DNA of 34,193 nucleotides from an uncultured Lachnospiraceae bacterium (GTDB taxonomy: Bacteria > Bacillota > Clostridia > Lachnospirales > Lachnospiraceae), in the NCBI GenBank assembly GCA_902793995.1, contig CADBFP010000032.1, forward strand, positions 1-34,193. The letters run 5' to 3'. This document shows, piece by piece, positions 30,733-34,193 of this stretch; position 1 is the first letter of the stretch; each line of letters begins with the position of its first letter. Under the pieces are notes generated by a model that was given only the letters and a program-made list of their open reading frames with translations, ran no database searches and was not told the origin of the DNA. A program made the translations under genes and the position numbers.

Positions 30733-31683
30733 CTATGCCAATAAATAAGCCAACACGCAGGTCCAGAAGCAGACCACCGTAAAGACAATCACCACCCGGG
30801 GTTCGGACCAGCCCCCCAGTTCAAAATGATGGTGGATGGGGGTCATGCGGAAGAAACGCTTCCCGTGGGTTGCCTTGAAATAATAGCGCTGGATAATGAC
30901 GGAAACGCTCTCCGCCAGATACACAAAGCCGGCAATGAGAATCAGCAGCGGCTGGCGCAGGGTAATAAAGGCTGCCGCCACAAAGCCCCCCAAAGCCAAA
31001 GAACCGGTATCTCCCATAAACAGGCGGGCGGGATAGGTGTTGAAAATCAGATAGCCCAAAAGGGCACCGGCCACCGCCGTGGTCAGGATTTCCAGACCGC
31101 CCCCGTATTTCCGGGAAAGGAAGGTCAAAAACATGGCCACCACCAGGGTCACGCTGGCGCAAAGACCGTCCAGACCGTCATTTAAGTTTACCCCGTTGTC
31201 CGTCCCCGCAAACATGATGAAAAAGAGGGGGATATAAAGCCAGAAAGGCATATTCCAGCTGCCGCCGCCGGGCAGGAGAATCAAAGTGGGATCTTTCACC
31301 GCCAGAAAGCGGTAAAGCAAAAAGAGGGCGGCCACGGCAATCTGCAGCAGGAACTTCTGCATGGGCTTTAAGCCCTCGTTCTGTTTTTTCACAATTTCCA
31401 GGAAATCGTCCGCAAAGCCGATAAGCCCGCAAAGCAGGGACACCAGCAGCACCGGCAGATATTCCATATGGCCCGGCAGGAAAATGAGAGCCGTCAGCAA
31501 ATACGCTGCGATAAAAGCAAGGCCTCCCATGGTCGGCGTGCCCGCTTTTTTGAAATGCCCCTGGGGCCCGTCTTCCCGGATCACCTGGCCAAATTTCAGT
31601 TTCTGCAAAAGGGGAATCAGGATGGGGGTGAGCACCAGTCCCAGGACAAAGGCTATGCTGCCGGCGATTGCGATTTCTTTCAT
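30733..31683 (-). CDS. mraY: Phospho-N-acetylmuramoyl-pentapeptide transferase
   Basis: MraY makes lipid I from UDP-MurNAc-pentapeptide and undecaprenyl phosphate. The integral membrane protein (316 residues, about ten segments) contains the catalytic loops GFADDFLEI, NLNDGLDGLC and FMGDTGSLALGG, plus MTPIHHHFELGGWSE. GGAAGGAAG precedes the ATG. Its start is 3 nt from the stop of the PBP gene. Confidence 0.97.
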   Translation of the reverse strand: MKEIAIAGSIAFVLGLVLTPILIPLLQKLKFGQVIREDGPQGHFKKAGTPTMGGLAFIAAYLLTALIFLPGHMEYLPVLLVSLLCGLIGFADDFLEIVKKQNEGLKPMQKFLLQIAVAALFLLYRFLAVKDPTLILLPGGGSWNMPFWLYIPLFFIMFAGTDNGVNLNDGLDGLCASVTLVVAMFLTFLSRKYGGGLEILTTAVAGALLGYLIFNTYPARLFMGDTGSLALGGFVAAAFITLRQPLLILIAGFVYLAESVSVIIQRYYFKATHGKRFFRMTPIHHHFELGGWSEPRVVIVFTVVCFWTCVLAYLLA

Positions 31684-31686
31684 GTC

Positions 31687-33573
31687 TTATCTTCCTTCCC
31701 AGGGTTTTTCGGTTTGGGGAATGCCCAGATAAGGCAGAATTTCCCGCATAATCTCCCGCTCCAAAACCACCACGCCGTGGTTGGAAGCGTCCCCTTCCTC
31801 GTCCAGTTCCGGTTCATCCACCGTTGCAAAAACCAGCAGCTGAGGATCGTCCGCCGGAACAAAGGCGATATAGGCGATGAAATAACGGTTTTCCTCAATG
31901 GGATATTTCTGGGCCGTAGAGGTCTTGCCGCCTATTTTATAGCCGTCGATATGTCCCACACTGGCGGTGCTCCAGGACTCCACCGTATTGAAGGCCGCCT
32001 GGCGGATGAAAGCGGAGGTATCTTCCGTCACCACGGTTTTCACCAATTCCGCTTCGAGTTTCTTCACCAGAGCGCCGTTTTCGTCCACAATCTGCCGGGC
32101 AATCCGAGGCTGATAATAATAGCCGCCGTTTACCAAAGCGCAGTACGCTGCCGCCATCTGCAACATGGTGGCGGAATAGCCCTGGCCGAAGGAGCTGGTG
32201 GCCATATCCACGGCGGACATGGTTTCTTCCGTGAAAATAAAGCCGGTGGCCTCCCCGGGCAGATCCACGCCGGTGCGGGCCCCCAGGCCCAGATTCCGCT
32301 GATACCGCAGCATAGCGGGCACGCTGAGACGCCCCGCGATATTCATCATCATATCGTTGCAGGACCACCAAAGGCCCTCTTCCAGCAGCAGGGTGCCGTG
32401 CTCTTCGGTGCAGCCGATGAATACGCCGTTAATTTCTTCCCCGCCGTCACAGATAAACTGGGTCTGAGGGGTCACCACCGCTTCTTCCAGCCCCATGGCC
32501 ACGGTAAACTCCTTGGATACGGAGCCGGGGGAGTTGGCATCGCTGATGGTAAAGTTCCGCCACATCTGGTTCCTGGCCGCTTCCTTTTCCTCATCCGTCA
32601 TAGCCGCCTGGGCTGCTGCCGAATAGGTATATTGCATATCCATAGGGTTGTTGGGGTCGAAGGATTTGTCCGTAGCCATGGCCAGGATTTCCGCATTGGC
32701 GGGATCCATCACCACCACCCCTACGTTTTTGTATTCGTGCGCGGGGTCCTGAATATAGCTTTTGATTTGCTTTTCCACAATATTCTGGATATACCAGTCC
32801 AGGGTGCTCACCACCGTATGGCCGTTTTCCGCCGGCTGCAGCACCTGTTCCCGTTCCCCGTTTTGATTCATGAAGCTGTAGCTTCTTCCGTCTATACCGC
32901 TTAAGTACTCGTTATAATACTCCTCAATGCCCCAGTGTCCCTCCGTGGCATCCGTCCCGGAAAAGCCCTGCACGGTGGCCGCCAAAGTCTTCTCGGGATA
33001 AGTCCTTTTGTATTCCGTTTCAAACCAGACTCCGGTCACCGTATCACTGTGGAGGGGTTTTCCCTCGCTGTTTTCTGCGGTATTATAGCTGTTCTGAACT
33101 TGTTCAAAGCTTTCCTTCTGGGCGGCGCTCATCTGCCGGACCAGGCGGATGTATTTGCTTTCCGGGTTCTCGTCCAGCACCTTTTCCACCGTTTCCCGCT
33201 CCAGTTCCAAAGCGGCGCAGAGAGCGTCCACCGTGGCTTTCCGATTGGGCTGGCTGCCGTCGTTTTTCGGCGAATACAAAATCACCGAGGGATCCAGAAT
33301 CAGATTATAGACCTCCTCGCTGAAGGCCAGCACGGTGCCGTTCCGGTCCACAATGGAGCCCCGTCTGAAGGGAACCAGCGTGGAGGAATAGTCCTGCTGG
33401 GTCAGGATTTTCTTCTGATAGTTTTCCCCGTTGTCCCGGATGATAAAAACCAGGTACAGGGCTAAAGCGAACAAAACTGCCGATGCAATCCCGAAGGCGA
33501 TCGTCAGTTTTCTTCGCATATAGATATTCAGTTTCAGGCGTTTTTTGCCATCAGTTTCCCGGGATATTTTCAT
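31687..33573 (-). CDS. ftsI: Class B penicillin-binding protein, FtsI/PBP2B type
   Basis: This septal DD-transpeptidase (628 residues) cross-links peptidoglycan during division. A single membrane anchor lies at about 23-45. The N-terminal dimerisation domain holds VPFRRGSIVDRNGTVLAFS. Catalytic motifs are S351-V-S-K354 (PGSVSKEFT), S404-C-N406 and K550-T-S-T, the last being an unusual KTS in place of KTG. No PASTA domains follow, so the protein resembles a plain FtsI rather than SpoVD/PBP2x. It overlaps ftsL by 23 nt. Neighbours support a divisome role. Confidence 0.93.
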   Translation of the reverse strand: MKISRETDGKKRLKLNIYMRRKLTIAFGIASAVLFALALYLVFIIRDNGENYQKKILTQQDYSSTLVPFRRGSIVDRNGTVLAFSEEVYNLILDPSVILYSPKNDGSQPNRKATVDALCAALELERETVEKVLDENPESKYIRLVRQMSAAQKESFEQVQNSYNTAENSEGKPLHSDTVTGVWFETEYKRTYPEKTLAATVQGFSGTDATEGHWGIEEYYNEYLSGIDGRSYSFMNQNGEREQVLQPAENGHTVVSTLDWYIQNIVEKQIKSYIQDPAHEYKNVGVVVMDPANAEILAMATDKSFDPNNPMDMQYTYSAAAQAAMTDEEKEAARNQMWRNFTISDANSPGSVSKEFTVAMGLEEAVVTPQTQFICDGGEEINGVFIGCTEEHGTLLLEEGLWWSCNDMMMNIAGRLSVPAMLRYQRNLGLGARTGVDLPGEATGFIFTEETMSAVDMATSSFGQGYSATMLQMAAAYCALVNGGYYYQPRIARQIVDENGALVKKLEAELVKTVVTEDTSAFIRQAAFNTVESWSTASVGHIDGYKIGGKTSTAQKYPIEENRYFIAYIAFVPADDPQLLVFATVDEPELDEEGDASNHGVVVLEREIMREILPYLGIPQTEKPWEGR

Positions 33574-34024
33574 ACTGTCTTACGTACTCCCTCACCTGCT
33601 CCTCATAGCGGATTGTTTCGCTTCCGTCGGCATGGACCATCCCCAGCTGCACCGTGGCAATCTGGTAAACCTCCGCTAAATTCAGATCCGCTTCCATGCG
33701 GCTGGCCGTCAGTTCATTAGCCGTTCTCTTTTCAGACAGTTCTTTCTCCAATTTGTATATATTCCGGCGGGAGGCAGTGATGGAAGCATGCAGCTTCAGA
33801 TACATCAGACCCCCGGCTGCCAGCAGCACTGTCAAAACAGTCAGCAACATAAATACACCGATTTTGGCAGGATTAAACAGGGGGGCCGTCCTTTTCCGGG
33901 CAGCCCGGGAAGTACGCTTCTCCTCCGGGGGGAGTTTCAGCAGTTCCTCTTCCGGATTCGGAATTTCCATAACCCGGGTCCGGACTGTATTGCCTTCCTG
34001 ATAATATTCATATTGTTTAGCCAT
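33551..34024 (-). CDS. ftsL: Cell division protein FtsL-like
   Basis: This 157-residue bitopic protein has a charged cytoplasmic N-terminus (1-53), one membrane segment (about 54-75) and an extracytoplasmic coiled coil (SRRNIYKLEKELSEKRTANE). It matches FtsL by topology, size and position between rsmH and ftsI, though FtsL sequences are poorly conserved. It probably binds FtsQ and FtsB. Confidence 0.8.
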   Translation of the reverse strand: MAKQYEYYQEGNTVRTRVMEIPNPEEELLKLPPEEKRTSRAARKRTAPLFNPAKIGVFMLLTVLTVLLAAGGLMYLKLHASITASRRNIYKLEKELSEKRTANELTASRMEADLNLAEVYQIATVQLGMVHADGSETIRYEEQVREYVRQYENIPGN

Positions 34025-34036
34025 AACACACCTCTC

Positions 34037-34193
34037 TTACTGCAGCCCTCGTTCAAATACTCTCAGCTTGGCACTGGCGGCCCGGCTGTTCTTTTCCTTT
34101 TCTTCCGGCTCCGGCTGCAGCGGATTTTTTGTAATCACACGCCCCTTGCTGACGGCGCCGCACACGCAGCGGGGGAAGGTTTTCGGGCAGATG
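34037..34193 (-). CDS. rsmH: 16S rRNA (cytosine1402-N4)-methyltransferase, C-terminal fragment
   Basis: The window edge cuts the gene; the last 52 codons are visible. They read ICPKTFPRCVCG, then RVITKNPLQPEPEEKEKNSR and AASAKLRVFERGLQ, the characteristic end of RsmH (MraW). RsmH methylates C1402 of 16S rRNA and typically opens the dcw cluster, before ftsL. Confidence 0.9.
   Translation of the reverse strand, partial: ICPKTFPRCVCGAVSKGRVITKNPLQPEPEEKEKNSRAASAKLRVFERGLQ

Noticed and set aside
31468-32904. Long open frame (478 codons) on the plus strand opposite mraY and ftsI
   Set aside because: It is antisense to two clear genes, is rich in His, Gln and Gly as expected of a shadow frame in GC-rich DNA, and has no ribosome binding site.

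Overview
The window looks like a chromosomal segment of an anaerobic Firmicute of the class Clostridia, probably Lachnospirales-like. It is GC-rich by eye. The evidence is strong GGAGG-type ribosome binding sites, TTGACA-17-TATAAT promoters, the gene pair radical SAM (TIGR03960 type)-DUF2344 next to an RNase E/G, a CarD-like regulator, a cysteine desulfidase of the CyuA/UPF0597 family, M3B oligoendopeptidase F and a Gram-positive division and cell-wall (dcw) cluster. No phage genes, insertion-sequence transposase or CRISPR array were seen.

Layout. (1) 100-8645, minus strand: rsmD-coaD-coiled-coil protein, a terminator, then a membrane protein-rluA-type pseudouridine synthase-recU, then radical SAM-DUF2344-RNase G and a cysteine-cluster protein. 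(2) 8775-13404: a CarD-like gene with its own promoter (+), a FAD-dependent oxidoreductase and rlmH (-), a MarR regulator (+) and the cysteine desulfidase (-), the last two sharing a convergent terminator. (3) 13405-17435: an accessory-looking patch with an apparently orphan HicB antitoxin, a gene-free stretch, tRNA-Thr, and a large lipoprotein with an HELFH zinc-protease motif that looks AT-richer than its surroundings. (4) 17454-21525: tadA, pepF, a four-tRNA operon (Gly-His-Gln-Lys) and a membrane-dipeptidase-family gene. (5) 21557-24454: a thiol-redox module (DUF6132 protein-CcdA-TlpA-like protein, a divergent Crp/Fnr regulator, thioredoxin). (6) 24638-34193, minus strand: a hotdog thioesterase, rapZ, and the dcw cluster rsmH(partial)-ftsL-ftsI-mraY-murD-ftsW-ftsQ-ftsZ.

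The most unusual thing is a set of short, mostly palindromic repeats that lie not only between genes but inside or at the ends of genes. One array sits in frame within the DUF2344 protein. The RNase G gene stops exactly at the border of a GGGACGG repeat and lacks the usual C-terminal Zn-link cysteines. The TlpA-like gene ends in the loop of a perfect 15-bp hairpin and lacks the normal end of its thioredoxin fold. Together they suggest repeats that remodel protein ends. The other candidate for new biology is the 894-residue lipoprotein protease candidate.

All functions are assigned by reading motifs; no searches were run. Start codons were moved to internal ATGs where a ribosome binding site supports that.
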